Source: Pseudomonas poae
GTDB taxonomy: Bacteria; Pseudomonadota; Gammaproteobacteria; Pseudomonadales; Pseudomonadaceae
NCBI GenBank assembly: GCA_004000515.1
Contig: CP034537.1
Coordinates: 558,001-622,000, forward strand
Direction of reading: 5' to 3'
DNA length: 64,000 bases
Numbering within the stretch: position 1 is the stretch's first letter; each line of letters starts with the position of its first letter. Made by a program: the position numbers and the translations under genes. Shown here piece by piece: positions 1-10,810 of this stretch. Under the pieces are notes generated by a model that worked only from the letters and a program-made list of their open reading frames with translations, was not told the origin of the DNA and did not search any database.

Positions 1-1304
1 GTGACGACATTATCCTCGCCGTCAGCCTGGCCGCGATCAACGGCGTGCCACTGGCCGGCCTGTTGCTGACCAGCGACACCCTGCCCGACCCACGCATCAT
101 GGATTTGTGCCGTGGCGCGTTCCAAGCGGGGCTGCCTGTGTTGTCGGTGAGCACCGGCTCCTACGACACGGCCAACCAACTCAACAGCCTGAACAAAGAA
201 ATCCCCATCGATGACCGCGAGCGCGCAGAGATCATCACCGACTTCGTCGCCAGCCACCTCGATGCGCGCTGGCTGCACCAACGCTGCGGCACGCCGCGGG
301 AGATGCGTCTGTCGCCGGCGGTGTTCCGCTACCAATTGATCCAGCGCGCCCAGGCCGCCAACAAACGCATCGTGCTGCCGGAAGGCAGCGAACCGCTGAC
401 CGTGCAAGCCGCCGCCATCTGCCAGGCACGCGGGATTGCCCGCTGCGTATTGCTGGCCAAGCCGGCGGATGTGGAAGCCGTCGCGCGTGCCCAAGGCATC
501 GAATTACCCGACGGCCTGGAGATTCTCGACCCAGACCTGATTCGCCAGCGCTATGTCGAACCAATGGTCGCCTTGCGCAAGAGCAAGAGCCTCAACGCGC
601 CAATGGCCGAGCAGCAACTGGAAGACACCGTGGTGATCGCCACCATGATGCTCGCCCTGGATGAAGTGGACGGGCTGGTGTCCGGTGTCATCCACTCCAC
701 TGCCAACACCATCCGCCCTGCCCTGCAGCTTATTAAAACGGCGCCGGGCTGCACGCTGGTGTCGTCGGTGTTCTTCATGCTGTTCCCCGAGCAGGTGCTG
801 GTGTACGGCGACTGCGTGATGAACCCGCACCCAAGTGCGGCAGAACTGGCGGAGATTGCCCTGCAAAGCGCCGACTCGGCGGCAGCGTTCGGTATTACGC
901 CGCGCGTGGCGATGATCAGCTACTCCAGCGGCGACTCGGCCAGCGGCGAAGAGGTGGAGAAGGTTCGCGAAGCCACCTTGCTCGCCCACGAACAGCAAAG
1001 CTCACTGCTGATTGACGGCCCGCTGCAATACGACGCTGCCGCCAACGAAACCGTGGCCCGCCAACTGGCGCCCAACAGCCAGGTCGCTGGCAAGGCTACC
1101 GTGTTCGTGTTCCCGGACCTGAATACTGGCAATACCACGCACAAGGCCGTGCAGCGCAGCGCCGACTGCGTCAGCCTGGGGCCAATGCTCCAGGGCCTGC
1201 GCAAACCGGTCAACGACCTGCCGCGCGGCGCCCAGGTAGACGACATCGTGTACACCATCGCGCTCACAGCGATCCAAGCCGCCAACCGACCTATGGATAT
1301 CTAA
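1..1304 (+). CDS. pta: Phosphate acetyltransferase, C-terminal part (5' end outside window)
   Basis: Converts acetyl-CoA and phosphate to acetyl phosphate and CoA in the cytoplasm, in the Pta-AckA acetate pathway. The reading frame is open from base 3, so the gene begins upstream; about 433 codons are present of the roughly 700 usual for the long proteobacterial form. The first 100 codons belong to the DRTGG-type regulatory domain; the catalytic PTA_PTB domain starts near base 340 ([11 protein letters not shown]) and holds the [19 protein letters not shown] and [11 protein letters not shown] segments typical of the family. The stop at 1302-1304 directly abuts the ATG of the next gene, so the two are probably co-transcribed. 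Confidence 0.95.
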   Translation, partial: DDIILAVSLAAINGVPLAGLLLTSDTLPDPRIMDLCRGAFQAGLPVLSVSTGSYDTANQLNSLNKEIPIDDRERAEIITDFVASHLDARWLHQRCGTPREMRLSPAVFRYQLIQRAQAANKRIVLPEGSEPLTVQAAAICQARGIARCVLLAKPADVEAVARAQGIELPDGLEILDPDLIRQRYVEPMVALRKSKSLNAPMAEQQLEDTVVIATMMLALDEVDGLVSGVIHSTANTIRPALQLIKTAPGCTLVSSVFFMLFPEQVLVYGDCVMNPHPSAAELAEIALQSADSAAAFGITPRVAMISYSSGDSASGEEVEKVREATLLAHEQQSSLLIDGPLQYDAAANETVARQLAPNSQVAGKATVFVFPDLNTGNTTHKAVQRSADCVSLGPMLQGLRKPVNDLPRGAQVDDIVYTIALTAIQAANRPMDI

Positions 1305-2204
1305 ATGCTGGATTTTCTACCTGCCCCCGTGCGTGGGGTGATCGCGTCGTTGCTGTTGGCGCTGAACACGATCCTGCTGTGCTCGTTCCTGTTTATCGTG
1401 GCGCTGTTCAAGGCGCTGCCGTTTGCCAAGCGCTTCAGCGAATGGCTGATGAACCACACGCATGAAGCGTGGGTCACCAACAACAAAGGCTGGATGAACC
1501 TGGTGCGTCGCACGCGCTGGCACATCACTGGCCTGGAAGGGTTGGATTATCAGCACTCGTACCTGGTGACCAGCAACCACCAGAGTTGGGTCGACATCAT
1601 GGTGCTGCAATATGTGCTCAACCGCCGCATTCGCCCGCTTAAGTTCTTCCTCAAGCAGGAGCTGATCTGGGTGCCGGTGATCGGCCTGGCGTGGTGGGCT
1701 TTGGGTTTTCCGTTCATGAAGCGCTACACCAAGGCTTATCTGGAAAAACACCCGGAGAAGAAAGGCAAAGACCTGGAAACTACTCGCAAGACCTGTGCGA
1801 AGTTTCGCGACAACCCGGTGGGCATTTTCAACTTTGCCGAGGGCACGCGGTTTACCCCAGGCAAACATGCGCAGCAGAAGTCGCCATTTCGCTACCTGCT
1901 CAAGCCTAAGGCGGGCGGGATTGCGTTTGTGCTGGATGCGATGGGTGAGCAGTTGAAGTCATTGGTCAATGTGACCATTCACTACCCTGCCGGGCGCCCT
2001 GGTTATTGGGATTTGTTGTGCGGGAATGTGAAGGACGTTGTTGTGCAGTTTGAAGAGGTGCAAATCCCGGCTGAGTTCATTGGCAAGAATTATGAGCAGG
2101 ATGGGGAGTATCGGGCGGCGTTCCAGGGCTGGATCAACAAGTTTTGGGAAGACAAGGATGCGCTGCTAGGCACGCTGCACACACAGTTTCCAGGCAAACA
2201 GTGA
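1305..2204 (+). CDS. Membrane-bound 1-acyl-glycerol-3-phosphate-type acyltransferase (YihG-like)
   Basis: A PlsC-superfamily acyltransferase of 299 aa that most likely transfers an acyl chain to a lysophospholipid at the inner membrane. It has an N-terminal hydrophobic segment at residues 11-37, the catalytic HX4D box at 92-97 (HQSWVD) and the EGTR phosphate-binding box at 179-182. Length and the basic linker between boxes fit the YihG group rather than the shorter PlsC proper. Start ATG immediately follows the pta stop codon. The exact substrate is not readable from sequence. Confidence 0.88.
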   Translation: MLDFLPAPVRGVIASLLLALNTILLCSFLFIVALFKALPFAKRFSEWLMNHTHEAWVTNNKGWMNLVRRTRWHITGLEGLDYQHSYLVTSNHQSWVDIMVLQYVLNRRIRPLKFFLKQELIWVPVIGLAWWALGFPFMKRYTKAYLEKHPEKKGKDLETTRKTCAKFRDNPVGIFNFAEGTRFTPGKHAQQKSPFRYLLKPKAGGIAFVLDAMGEQLKSLVNVTIHYPAGRPGYWDLLCGNVKDVVVQFEEVQIPAEFIGKNYEQDGEYRAAFQGWINKFWEDKDALLGTLHTQFPGKQ

Positions 2205-2210
2205 TCAAAA

Positions 2211-2300
2211 TGTGGGAGCGGGCTTGCTCGCGAAAGCGGTGGTTCAGCCCACACATTCGGCGACTGACACGCCGCCTTCGCGAGCAAGCCCGCTCCCACA
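2211..2300. repeat. REP doublet (inverted pair, GTGGGAGCGGGCTTGC class)
   Basis: Two copies of a palindromic REP unit face each other: TGTGGGAGCGGGCTTGCTCG at the left is mirrored by its complement ending at 2300, with about 45 bases between. This is the common Pseudomonas extragenic palindrome pair. It lies between the convergent acyltransferase and cysNC genes and may help end transcription. Confidence 0.9.
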
Positions 2301-2328
2301 TTTGACCGAGCTGTCTTCAATACTGCAT

Positions 2329-2364
2329 AAAAGCCCGGCACCGAGTGATCGGTGCCGGGCTTTT
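2329..2364 (-). terminator. Rho-independent terminator of cysNC (bidirectional)
   Basis: AAAAGCCCGGCACCGA and its complement TCGGTGCCGGGCTTTT flank a 3-4 base loop, giving a strong GC stem with A and T runs on both sides. It sits 14 bases past the cysNC stop and can work in both directions for the convergent pair. Confidence 0.9.
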
Positions 2365-2377
2365 ATGATCGCGAGGT

Positions 2378-4276
2378 TTAGATCGCGCCGCGCTGACGCA
2401 ACAACTCCAGCACTTGCTTGACGCTCTCTTCCAACGACAACGCCTGGGTGTCGATCACCAGGTCGGCATTCAACGGCACGTCGTACGGGAACGACTCGCC
2501 AGGGATGTTATCCCCACCCGCCGCGTACAAACCTTGCGGGTCACGCTCGGCGCACACCAACGGCGACGCTTGCACGTAGACGGTCAACAGGCGGTCGCCA
2601 CCGATCAGCGCCTTGGCCTGTTCACGGCCTTCGGCATCCGGTGCGACGAACGCCGCCAAGGTCAGCAGGCCCGCTTCGTTGAATTGGCGCGCCACGTGAG
2701 CGGCACGACGCCAGTTCTCGGTGCGGCCGGCACGATCCTGCGGCAACCCTTTGTTCAGGTCGTGACGCAGGTTCTGGCCATCCAGTACGAACACCGCACG
2801 GCCCATGTCGAACAGCTTGCGCTCAACCGCGTAGGCCAAGGTGCTCTTGCCCGCGCCCGACAGGCCGCTGAACAACACGGTGGCCGGCTGCTGGCCGAAG
2901 CGCTGGGCACGTTCTTCGGTGGCCACGTGGGCCAGCTTGCCGTGCTGCGCCGAGCTGCCGTGGGTAACCGGCGGCGCGATGATCATGCCCGCTGCCACGG
3001 TGCCGTTGGTCAAACGGTCGATAACAATGAACGCGCCGGTGGTGCGGTTGCTGTCGTAACCATCCAGGGCGATAGCGGCATCAAGGCTGACCTTGACCCG
3101 GCCAATCTCGTTCAACTGCAAGGAGCTCGCCGGGCCTTCGGCCAGGGTGTTCACGTCCACACGGTGCACGATGCTGGTGATGGAACCGGGCACATAGCTG
3201 GTGGCGCGCTTGATGTCGTATTTCTTGCCCGGCAGCATGGGCTCTTCGGCCATCCACACCAGCATGGCGTCGAAGGCGTCAGTCACTTGCGGCACGTTGT
3301 CGGCGTGGACCAGCAGGTCGCCACGGGAGATGTCGATCTCGTCTTCCATGGTCAGGGTCACGGCCTGGCCTGGGCCTGCGTGCTCCAGTTCACCTTCGAA
3401 GGTGACGATGGATTTGACGCGACTGCTCTTGCCCGACGGCAGCACCACGACTTCGTCGCCCTTGTGCACGATGCCGCTGGCCAGGGTACCGGCGAAACCA
3501 CGGAAGTTCAGGTTTGGACGGTTGACGTACTGCACCGGGAAACGCAGGTCGGTGTAGTTGCGGTCGTTGGCGATCTCGACGGTTTCGAGGATCTCCATCA
3601 GCGACTGGCCGGTGTACCAAGGCGAACGCTCGCTCTTGTTCACCACGTTGTCGCCCTTGAGCGCCGACATCGGCACAAAGGCCATGGTGCTCGGCTTGAA
3701 CGCGATGCCTTCGGCAAACTTCAGGTAATCGGCCTTGATCGACTCGAAGACGCTTTGGTCAAAGCCATTGATGTCCATCTTGTTGACGGCAATCACGATG
3801 TGCTTGATGCCCAGCAACGAGGCGATGTAGCTGTGACGACGGGTCTGGGTCTGCACGCCGTAGCGGGCGTCGATCAGGATGATCGCCAGGTCACAGGTGG
3901 ACGCACCGGTGGCCATGTTGCGGGTGTACTGCTCATGGCCGGGGGTGTCGGCGATGATGAATTTGCGCTTGGCGGTGGAGAAGTAGCGGTAGGCAACATC
4001 GATGGTGATGCCCTGCTCACGCTCGGCCTGCAGGCCGTCGACCAGCAAGGCCAGGTCGATGTCGTCACCGGTGGTGCCGACTTTCTTCGAATCGCGGGTG
4101 ATGGCTTCCAGGTGATCTTCGTAGATCATCTTGGAGTCGTGCAGCAGGCGCCCGATCAGGGTGCTCTTGCCGTCGTCGACGTTGCCACAGGTCAGGAAGC
4201 GCAACATTTCCTTGCGCTCATGCTGGCCCAGGTAGGCGAGGATGTCCTCGCTGATCAAATCAGATACGTGCGACAT
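2378..4276 (-). CDS. cysNC: Bifunctional sulfate adenylyltransferase subunit 1 / APS kinase
   Basis: A 632-aa fusion of CysN (GTPase subunit of ATP sulfurylase) and CysC (adenylylsulfate kinase), making APS and then PAPS from sulfate in cysteine synthesis and sulfation. The N-terminal GTPase shows G1 GNVDDGKST (31-39), G3 DTPGHEQY (about 110) and G4 NKMD (about 165), followed by EF-Tu-like beta-barrel domains. The C-terminal kinase from about 450 carries the P-loop [11 protein letters not shown] near 470. It lies 9 bases after cysD on the same strand, so they form an operon. The fused arrangement is usual in Pseudomonas. Confidence 0.97.
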   Translation of the reverse strand: MSHVSDLISEDILAYLGQHERKEMLRFLTCGNVDDGKSTLIGRLLHDSKMIYEDHLEAITRDSKKVGTTGDDIDLALLVDGLQAEREQGITIDVAYRYFSTAKRKFIIADTPGHEQYTRNMATGASTCDLAIILIDARYGVQTQTRRHSYIASLLGIKHIVIAVNKMDINGFDQSVFESIKADYLKFAEGIAFKPSTMAFVPMSALKGDNVVNKSERSPWYTGQSLMEILETVEIANDRNYTDLRFPVQYVNRPNLNFRGFAGTLASGIVHKGDEVVVLPSGKSSRVKSIVTFEGELEHAGPGQAVTLTMEDEIDISRGDLLVHADNVPQVTDAFDAMLVWMAEEPMLPGKKYDIKRATSYVPGSITSIVHRVDVNTLAEGPASSLQLNEIGRVKVSLDAAIALDGYDSNRTTGAFIVIDRLTNGTVAAGMIIAPPVTHGSSAQHGKLAHVATEERAQRFGQQPATVLFSGLSGAGKSTLAYAVERKLFDMGRAVFVLDGQNLRHDLNKGLPQDRAGRTENWRRAAHVARQFNEAGLLTLAAFVAPDAEGREQAKALIGGDRLLTVYVQASPLVCAERDPQGLYAAGGDNIPGESFPYDVPLNADLVIDTQALSLEESVKQVLELLRQRGAI

Positions 4277-4285
4277 GACAACCCC

Positions 4286-5203
4286 TTAGAAATAACCCTG
4301 ACGTTTTTTGTCTTCCATCGAGCCTGCACCATCGTGGTCGATGACACGGCCCTGGCGCTCGGAAGTTCGCGTGAGGAGCATTTCCTGAATGATGTCCGTG
4401 AGCGTCTCGGCTTCGGACTCCACCGCACCCGTCAACGGGTAGCAGCCAAGGGTACGGAAACGTACTTTCTTTTTGACGATTCGGGCTTTGTCTTCGTCGG
4501 ACAAGTGCTCAAGAATGCGGTCGTCGTCGATCATGATCAACGTGCCGTTCTTCTCGATCACTTCACGTTCGGCGGCGAAGTACAGCGGAACGATCGGGAT
4601 GCCTTCCAGGTAGATGTACTGCCAGATGTCCAGCTCGGTCCAGTTGGACAGCGGGAACACGCGGATCGACTCACCCTTGTTGACGTTGCCGTTGTAGACG
4701 TTCCACAGCTCCGGGCGCTGGTTCTTCGGGTCCCAGCGGTGTTTGCTGTCGCGGAACGAGTACACGCGCTCTTTGGCGCGGGATTTCTCTTCATCACGAC
4801 GGGCACCGCCGAACGCTGCGTCGAAACCATGCTTGTCCAGGGCCTGCTTGAGGCCTTCGGTCTTCATGATGTCGGTGTGCTTGGCGCTACCGTGGGTGAA
4901 CGGGTTTATGCCCTGCGCCACGCCGTCCGGGTTGACGTGGGTAATCAAGTCCAGGCCAAGCTCTTCGACCATCTTGTCGCGGAACTTGTACATCTCCTGG
5001 AATTTCCACTGGGTGTCGACATGCATCACCGGGAACGGAAGCTTGCCCGGGAAGAAGGCCTTGCGTGCCAGGTGCAGCATCACGGCGGAGTCTTTACCGA
5101 TCGAGTAGAGCATCACCGGGTTGTCGAACTCGGCGGCGACCTCGCGGATGATGTGGATGCTTTCCGCCTCCAGCTGTTTCAGATGCGTCAGTTTGTCGAC
5201 CAT
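4286..5203 (-). CDS. cysD: Sulfate adenylyltransferase subunit 2
   Basis: 305-aa catalytic subunit of ATP sulfurylase, working with CysN to adenylate sulfate. The PP-loop pyrophosphatase-type ATP site is YSIGKDSAV at 33-41, and the family segment [14 protein letters not shown] lies near residue 133. First gene of the cysD-cysNC operon. In the upstream 240 bases there is a REP pair but I see no clear operator for a sulfur regulator. Confidence 0.97.
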   Translation of the reverse strand: MVDKLTHLKQLEAESIHIIREVAAEFDNPVMLYSIGKDSAVMLHLARKAFFPGKLPFPVMHVDTQWKFQEMYKFRDKMVEELGLDLITHVNPDGVAQGINPFTHGSAKHTDIMKTEGLKQALDKHGFDAAFGGARRDEEKSRAKERVYSFRDSKHRWDPKNQRPELWNVYNGNVNKGESIRVFPLSNWTELDIWQYIYLEGIPIVPLYFAAEREVIEKNGTLIMIDDDRILEHLSDEDKARIVKKKVRFRTLGCYPLTGAVESEAETLTDIIQEMLLTRTSERQGRVIDHDGAGSMEDKKRQGYF

Positions 5204-5342
5204 GGTTACTCACGGAAAAACGATCTTATGGACGGCCTGCGGGCCGTGTTCGAGCGGGGCATGCTAGCACAGCACCTTCTTCTATTCAGGGAGCGGGCTA
5301 GATCGAAACGGTATATGAATATGCCCCCAAGTTTGGGCTTCC

Positions 5343-5429
5343 TGTGGGAGCTGGCTTGCCTGCGATGCAGACACCTCGGTGTATCAGTTACACCCCAGTG
5401 ATGCTATCGCAGGCAAGCCAGCTCCCACA
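5343..5429. repeat. REP doublet (GTGGGAGCTGGCTTGCCTGCGAT class)
   Basis: TGTGGGAGCTGGCTTGCCTG and its inverted copy ending at 5429 face each other over about 40 bases. The core differs from the other REPs in the window (AGCTGGCTTGCCTGCGAT instead of AGCGGGCTTGCTCGCGA), so it belongs to a different REP subclass. It lies between the cysD promoter region and the end of the Nif3-like gene. Confidence 0.88.
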
Positions 5430-5447
5430 TTTGTTCGGCGGTGTTTG

Positions 5448-6206
5448 TCAGATGGGGTTGGGGCAGTCGATGAACAGGTGTTCCAGGGCAAAGCGCCGCG
5501 CCAGGTAGTCCCCCAGCGCCTGCACGCCATAACGCTCAGTCGCATGATGGCCGGCGGCAATAAAGCTGATGTCGTTTTCGCGGGCGCTGTGGAAGGTCTG
5601 CTCGGAGGCTTCGCCGCTCAGGAACAGGTCGACGCCGGCCGCGATCCCGTGGTCGATGTAGCCCTGGCCACCGCCGGTGCACCAGCCGACGCGACGGATC
5701 ATTTCACTGCCTTCGATCAGCAGCGGCTCGCGGCCCATGACCTCCTGAACGCGGCGGGCAAAGTCACGCGGCGACAACGGTTCGGCGAGTGAGCCGATCA
5801 GGCCGACGATCTTGGGGTTGCTCGGGTCCAACGGGCCTTCGACCGTAATGTCCAACTGACGTGCGAGCTGCACGTTGTTGCCGACCTCGGGGTGCAGGTC
5901 CAGCGGCAGGTGGTAGGCCAGCAGGCTGATGTCGTGCTTGAGCAGCGTCTTGAGGCGACGCTGCTTCATGCCGGTGATGCAAGGGTTTTCGCCTTTCCAG
6001 AAATAGCCGTGGTGCACCAGCACCAGGTCGGCCTGCGCTTCGACCGCCGCATCCAGCAGGGCTTGGCTGGCGGTCACGCCGCTGACGATGCGCATCACCT
6101 GCGGACGGCCCTCCACTTGCAGGCCGTTGGGGCAGTAGTCGGCTATTTTGGCGCTGCCGAGGTAGCGGTCCGCTTCCTCGACGAGGGTGGTAAGGGCAAC
6201 GGCCAT
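5448..6206 (-). CDS. Nif3-like dinuclear metal centre protein (YbgI family)
   Basis: 252-aa member of the NIF3/YbgI/DUF34 family, which forms hexameric toroids with a two-metal site. Candidate metal ligands include the HHG motif in LVLVHHGYFW (about residues 64-66), an acidic LSGEASEQTFH segment and the C-terminal HH of AAGHHATERYG. Its cellular role is not established; roles in GTP cyclohydrolase-like chemistry have been proposed for relatives. It is divergent from algW with about 100 bases between. Confidence 0.9.
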   Translation of the reverse strand: MAVALTTLVEEADRYLGSAKIADYCPNGLQVEGRPQVMRIVSGVTASQALLDAAVEAQADLVLVHHGYFWKGENPCITGMKQRRLKTLLKHDISLLAYHLPLDLHPEVGNNVQLARQLDITVEGPLDPSNPKIVGLIGSLAEPLSPRDFARRVQEVMGREPLLIEGSEMIRRVGWCTGGGQGYIDHGIAAGVDLFLSGEASEQTFHSARENDISFIAAGHHATERYGVQALGDYLARRFALEHLFIDCPNPI

Positions 6207-6308
6207 AAAAGACTCCTAAATATCCCGTTCGAAGGCGCTCGCAGCCTCGTATAATGCGCGACATTATGGGCGCTCTCCCGCCCCCTGCAACCTGTCAGGA
6301 CTTACTTG

Positions 6309-7462
6309 ATGCTCAAGGCGCTGCGTTTTTTGGATGGCCATTGTTGGCTGGCGTGCTGATCGCGATGTTGATCATTCAGCGATACCCTGAGCTGGTGGGT
6401 CTACCCAGCCTGGATGTGAACCTGCAACAGGCCCCGCAAACCAACTCGGTGGTGCAAGGTCCAGTCACCTATGCCGACGCGGTAGTCATCGCCGCCCCTG
6501 CCGTGGTCAACCTGTACACCACCAAGGTCATCAACAAACCCGCGCATCCGCTGTTTGAAGACCCGCAGTTCCGCCGCTATTTCGGTGACAACGGGCCCAA
6601 GCAGCGCCGCATGGAATCCAGCCTGGGTTCCGGGGTGATCATGAGCCCCGAGGGTTATATCCTCACCAACAACCACGTGACTACTGGCGCCGACCAGATT
6701 GTGGTGGCATTGCGTGACGGTCGCGAAACCCTGGCCCGCGTGGTGGGTAGCGATCCAGAAACCGACCTCGCAGTGCTCAAGATCGATTTGAAAAGCCTGC
6801 CGTCGATCACCATCGGCCGCTCCGAAGGGCTGCGCGTGGGTGATGTGGCACTGGCCATCGGCAACCCGTTTGGCGTTGGCCAAACTGTCACCATGGGCAT
6901 CATCAGTGCCACCGGGCGTAACCAGCTCGGCCTGAACAGCTACGAAGACTTCATCCAGACTGACGCGGCGATCAACCCGGGCAACTCCGGCGGGGCGTTG
7001 GTGGATGCCAATGGCAACCTGACCGGGATCAATACCGCCATTTTCTCCAAGTCCGGCGGCTCCCAGGGCATTGGCTTTGCGATCCCGGTGAAGCTGGCGA
7101 TGGAAGTGATGAAGTCCATCATCGAGCACGGCCAGGTCATTCGTGGCTGGCTGGGGATTGAAGTGCAGCCGTTGACCAAGGATCTGGCGGAATCGTTCGG
7201 CCTGACCGGACGCCCAGGCATCGTAGTGGCCGGGATCTTCCGTGACGGCCCCGCGCAGAAAGCCGGCCTGCAACTGGGCGACGTAATCCTGAGCATCGAC
7301 GGTGAACCGGCCGGCGATGGCCGCAAGTCGATGAACCAGGTGGCGCGGATCAAGCCCACCGACAAGGTGGCGATCCAGGTAATGCGCAATGGCAAAGAGA
7401 TCAAGCTGATGGCGGAGATCGGCCTGCGTCCACCGCCTGCCCCGGTAAAAGAAGAGGAATAA
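6309..7462 (+). CDS. algW: Periplasmic serine protease AlgW (DegS-like); one frameshift near 6326-6331
   Basis: Inner-membrane-anchored HtrA/DegS-type protease that starts RseA/MucA-type anti-sigma cleavage in envelope stress and alginate control. The catalytic triad is visible: His in TNNHVTT (about residue 122), Asp in DPETDLAVLK and Ser in NPGNSGGAL (about 226), followed by a single PDZ domain. The expected start MLKALRFFGW is at 6309; a run of six T at 6326-6331 needs a seventh to join it to the protease frame, giving 384 aa, the usual length. Without that base the frame opens only at 6254 with an unrelated N-terminus. Confidence 0.93.
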
Positions 7463-7472
7463 GCGCCTCGTT

Positions 7473-7496
7473 CAGGTACCCGTTCGCGGGTACCTG
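7473..7496 (+). terminator. Hairpin after algW
   Basis: CAGGTACCCG TTCG CGGGTACCTG is a perfect 10-bp stem with a stable TTCG tetraloop, 10 bases past the algW stop. It lacks a clean T run, so it is a weak terminator or an mRNA-stabilising stem. Confidence 0.6.
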
Positions 7497-7511
7497 TAAG
7501 GTAATATTTCA

Positions 7512-7530
7512 AAGCGATTCATTCTCATTG
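7512..7530 (+). promoter_or_regulatory. Possible Fur box upstream of the TonB receptor
   Basis: On the minus strand the segment reads AATGAGAATGAATCGCTTT, resembling repeated GATAAT/NATTAT-type hexamers of a Fur site. It lies about 45-60 bases before the receptor start, in an AT-rich promoter region. The match is partial and judged by eye. Confidence 0.45.
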
Positions 7531-7573
7531 GTCATGTTATATTGTTTCAATATCGCTATTGGAACGCTCTATC

Positions 7574-9666
7574 ATGCAGTCTCGAAAAATCGCCCCCTTG
7601 GCTGGCCTGGCCTTGGGCTTGTTGCTCGACCCCGCCTTCGCCGAAGAAAACACCCTAGAGCTAGACGCCATCAGCGTCACCACCGACGCTTACGAATCCG
7701 CCACCGGACCGGTCAAGGGCTACCGCGCTACCCGTTCCGCCAGCGCGACCAAGACTGACACCGCCCTGCGCGACATCCCACAATCCATCAGCGTAATTCC
7801 CGCCACTGTCCTCACGGACCTGGGCAGCACCAACGTGGAACGCGCCCTGGAATTTGCCGGCGGCGTGTCCAAGCAAAACAATTTCGGCGGCCTGACCTTG
7901 TACGAATACAGCGTGCGGGGCTTCACAACGTCGGAGTTCTACCAGGACGGCTTTAGCGCAAATCGCGGTTACCCGAGCACTCCGGACGCCGCCAATATCG
8001 AGCGCATCGAAGTGCTCAAGGGCCCCGCCGCGAGCCTGTATGGCCGTGGTGACCCTGGCGGCACCGTAAACATCGTCACCAAAAAGCCCCAGCCGGAGGC
8101 TTTCACCACCTTGCAAACCAGCGCCGGCAGTTGGGATCGTTACCGCACCGCGCTGGATATCAACACCCGCTGGACAGTGAGGGTACCGTGCTCTCGCGGG
8201 TCAACCTGGCGGTGGAAGACAACCACAGCTTCCGCGACCACGTGCAGAGCAAGCGGGTGTTTGTCGCGCCTTCGTTCAGTTGGCAATTGGACCCGGACAC
8301 CAGCCTGCTGGTGGAGAGCGAATTCGTGCGCCACAGCTCAACCTTTGACCGTGGCATCGTCGACGCCTCCGGCGTATCGCGCTCAACCTTCCTCGGCGAG
8401 CCCAACGATGGCGACATCAGCAACCACAACAACCGCATCCAAGCCGCACTTGAGCATCATCTAACTGACGCCTGGAAACTGCGCCTCGCCAGCCATTACA
8501 AACAAGGCAGCCTGTGGGGCGACGCCTCGGAAAACCGTGCGTTGAATGCCGATGGGCATACCCTCAACCGACGTTATCGCGAACGCTCCACCGGCTGGCA
8601 TGACAGCATTACCCAGCTTGAGCTGCGGGGAATGTTCGACATCGGCATCTGGCAGCATGAACTGCTGATCGGCACCGAATACGAGGACTACCGCAAGAAG
8701 GAACGTGTGACCGCTATCGCTGGCAGCCCCTACGCTATCGATATCTACAACCCGGTCTACGGTCAGCCCAAACCCAACGGCACGCGCTCCGGCACCGATT
8801 TCTTCGAACAGACCAAAAGCCACGCCCTGAACCTGCAAGACCAGATCATCTTCACCGACCGCCTGCGCGGCATGCTCGGCGCACGCTTTGAGCATTTCGA
8901 CCAAAGCATCGAAGACTTCAACGGCGCGCCCAAGAGCCATCAGACCCACGACGCCCTTACCCATCGCGCCGGCCTGCTGTATCAACTGACGCCGCAAGTG
9001 GGGGTATTCGCTAACGCGTCCACCTCGTTCAAGCCCAATAGCGGCCTGGATGCCAACAGCAAATCCTTCAAGCCGGAAGAAGGCGTGGGTTATGAAGTGG
9101 GGCTCAAGACCGAGTTGTTCGACGACCGCCTCAGCGCCACCGTCGCCGCGTTCCATATCGAAAAGGAAAATGTGCTCACCCTGGACCCGGCCACCAACCT
9201 CAACCGCGCCATGGGCAAGGCGCGTAGCCAGGGTGTTGACCTGCAACTGACCGGGCAAGTGACCGATGCCGTACGGGTGATCGGCGCCTTTGCCTACATC
9301 GACGCCGAGGTCACTAAAGGCGACAAAGCCATTCCCGCCGGCAGCCGGATTCTCGGCGTGGCCAAGCGCAGCGGCAGTCTGTTGGGGGTGTATGAATTCC
9401 AGGATGGCGCGTTGCGCGGATCTGACCTGGGGGCGGCGTTTACGTATGTGGGGGATCGCTCGGGTGAAGCGGGCACGCGCTTCGAATTGCCGGCCTATCA
9501 CACGGTGGATTTGTTGGCGCATTACAAGGCCACGGAAAATGTCACGGTAGGCCTGAACCTCAACAACCTGTTCGATGAAAAGTATTACGAGCGGTCTTAC
9601 AGCAGTTATTGGATAAACCCCGGCGAACCGAGAAACCTCACCGTCAGCCTTACGTTAAACCTGTAA
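7574..9666 (+). CDS. TonB-dependent siderophore receptor; one frameshift near 8165
   Basis: Outer-membrane ferric-siderophore transporter of about 697 aa. The start at 7574 gives a signal peptide ending DPAFAEE. The N-terminal plug domain follows (DIPQSISVIPA, VRGFTTSEFYQDG, IERIEVLKGPAASLYGRGDPGGTVN), then the 22-strand barrel, ending with the family-typical C-terminus (VSLTLNL). The reading frame moves by one base near 8160-8170: a C missing in ACACCCGCTG joins ALDIN to PLDSEGTVLSRVN. The siderophore cannot be named; the size and absence of an N-terminal signalling extension point to a simple receptor without a dedicated sigma/anti-sigma pair. Confidence 0.9.
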
Positions 9667-9679
9667 CACGACCAAAAAA

Positions 9680-9769
9680 TGTGGGAGCGGGCTTGCTCGC
9701 GATTGCGGTATATCAGCCAACCAATCTATCGACTGACACACCCTCATCGCGGGCAAGCCCGCTCCCACA
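9680..9769. repeat. REP doublet (GTGGGAGCGGGCTTGC class)
   Basis: TGTGGGAGCGGGCTTGCTCG and an inverted copy ending GCTCCCACA at 9769 enclose about 45 bases, matching the pair at 2211-2300. It lies between the convergent receptor and hemH genes. Confidence 0.9.
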
Positions 9770-9778
9770 GTTTGATCT

Positions 9779-10796
9779 CTATCCGGCAGCTTTTTCGCAC
9801 AAGGTATTCAGCGCCGCCGCCCACTGCGGATCATCATTCAGGCACGGCACCAGCACCAACTCCTCGCCTCCCGCCTCGCGGAACTGCTCCAGCCCGCGAT
9901 CCCCGATCTCTTCCAGTGTCTCGATGCAATCGGCCACAAACGCCGGGCACATCACCAGCAGCTTTTTTCACACCTTGCTGGGCCAGGCTTTCCAAGCGGG
10001 CTTCGGTATAGGGTTCGATCCACTTTGCCCGGCCCAAGCGTGATTGGAACGCCACCGACCACTTGTCCTCCGGCAGGCCCATGCGCGCCGCAAAGTCCCG
10101 CGCCACGCTGAAGCACTGCCCGCGATAACAGGTGGCGCGCACCTCAGGCGATGCGTTCACGCAGCAATCGGTCGCACCGTCGAAGGTATGCCCAGGGTTG
10201 AGCTTTTGCAGGTGCCGTTCCGGCAACCCGTGGAAGCTGAACAGCAGGTGATCATAGTCCTGCTGCAGGTGCGGCTTGGCACTGGCCACCAGGGCGTCGA
10301 GGTACTCGGGTTGATCGTAGAACGGTTGCAGAATGGCAAATTGCAGATCGAGTTTTTTGTCGCGGACCACACGTCGTGCTTCTTCGACCACGGTGGTCAC
10401 GGTGCTGTCGGCAAACTGCGGATACAACGGCGCCAGGGTGACCTTGCGAATGCCTTGGGCAGCGAGGCGGGTCAGCACGCTTTCAATGGACGGCTCGCCA
10501 TAACGCATCGCCAACTCCACCGGGCCGTGGGTCCACTGCGCGGTCATCTGCTGTTGCAGTCGACGGCTGAGCACCACCAGCGGCGAACCTTCGTCCCACC
10601 AGATCGACGCATAGGCGTGGGCTGACTGCTCGGGGCGCTTGATCAGGATCAGCGACACCAACAAGCGTCGCACTGGCCAAGGCAGGTCGATCACGTAAGG
10701 GTCCATCAAAAACTGATTGAGGTAGCTGCGCACATCGGCCACCGAAGTGGACTTGGGCGAGCCCAGGTTGACCAGTAACAACGCGTGATCCGTCAT
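9779..10796 (-). CDS. hemH: Ferrochelatase; one frameshift near 9965
   Basis: Inserts Fe2+ into protoporphyrin IX, the last step of protoheme synthesis. The family segments [11 protein letters not shown] (N-terminus), the active-site His region [12 protein letters not shown], and DYDHL are present. The C-terminus switches frame at a run of A on the coding strand (plus-strand TTTTTT at 9963-9968): removing one base turns GVKKAAGDV into [16 protein letters not shown] and extends the protein to a stop at 9779-9781, 338 aa, as expected. Essential gene, so the break is probably a sequence error. It is followed upstream by the TIGR01777 gene, 14 bases away, as an operon. Confidence 0.94.
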
Positions 10797-10810
10797 GCAA
10801 CATCCTATCT

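Noticed and set aside
2414..5401. 995-codon open frame on the plus strand, opposite cysNC and cysD
   Set aside because: It is the antisense shadow of two intact, highly conserved genes in GC-rich DNA; its residues are low-complexity His/Val/Gly-rich and match no family.
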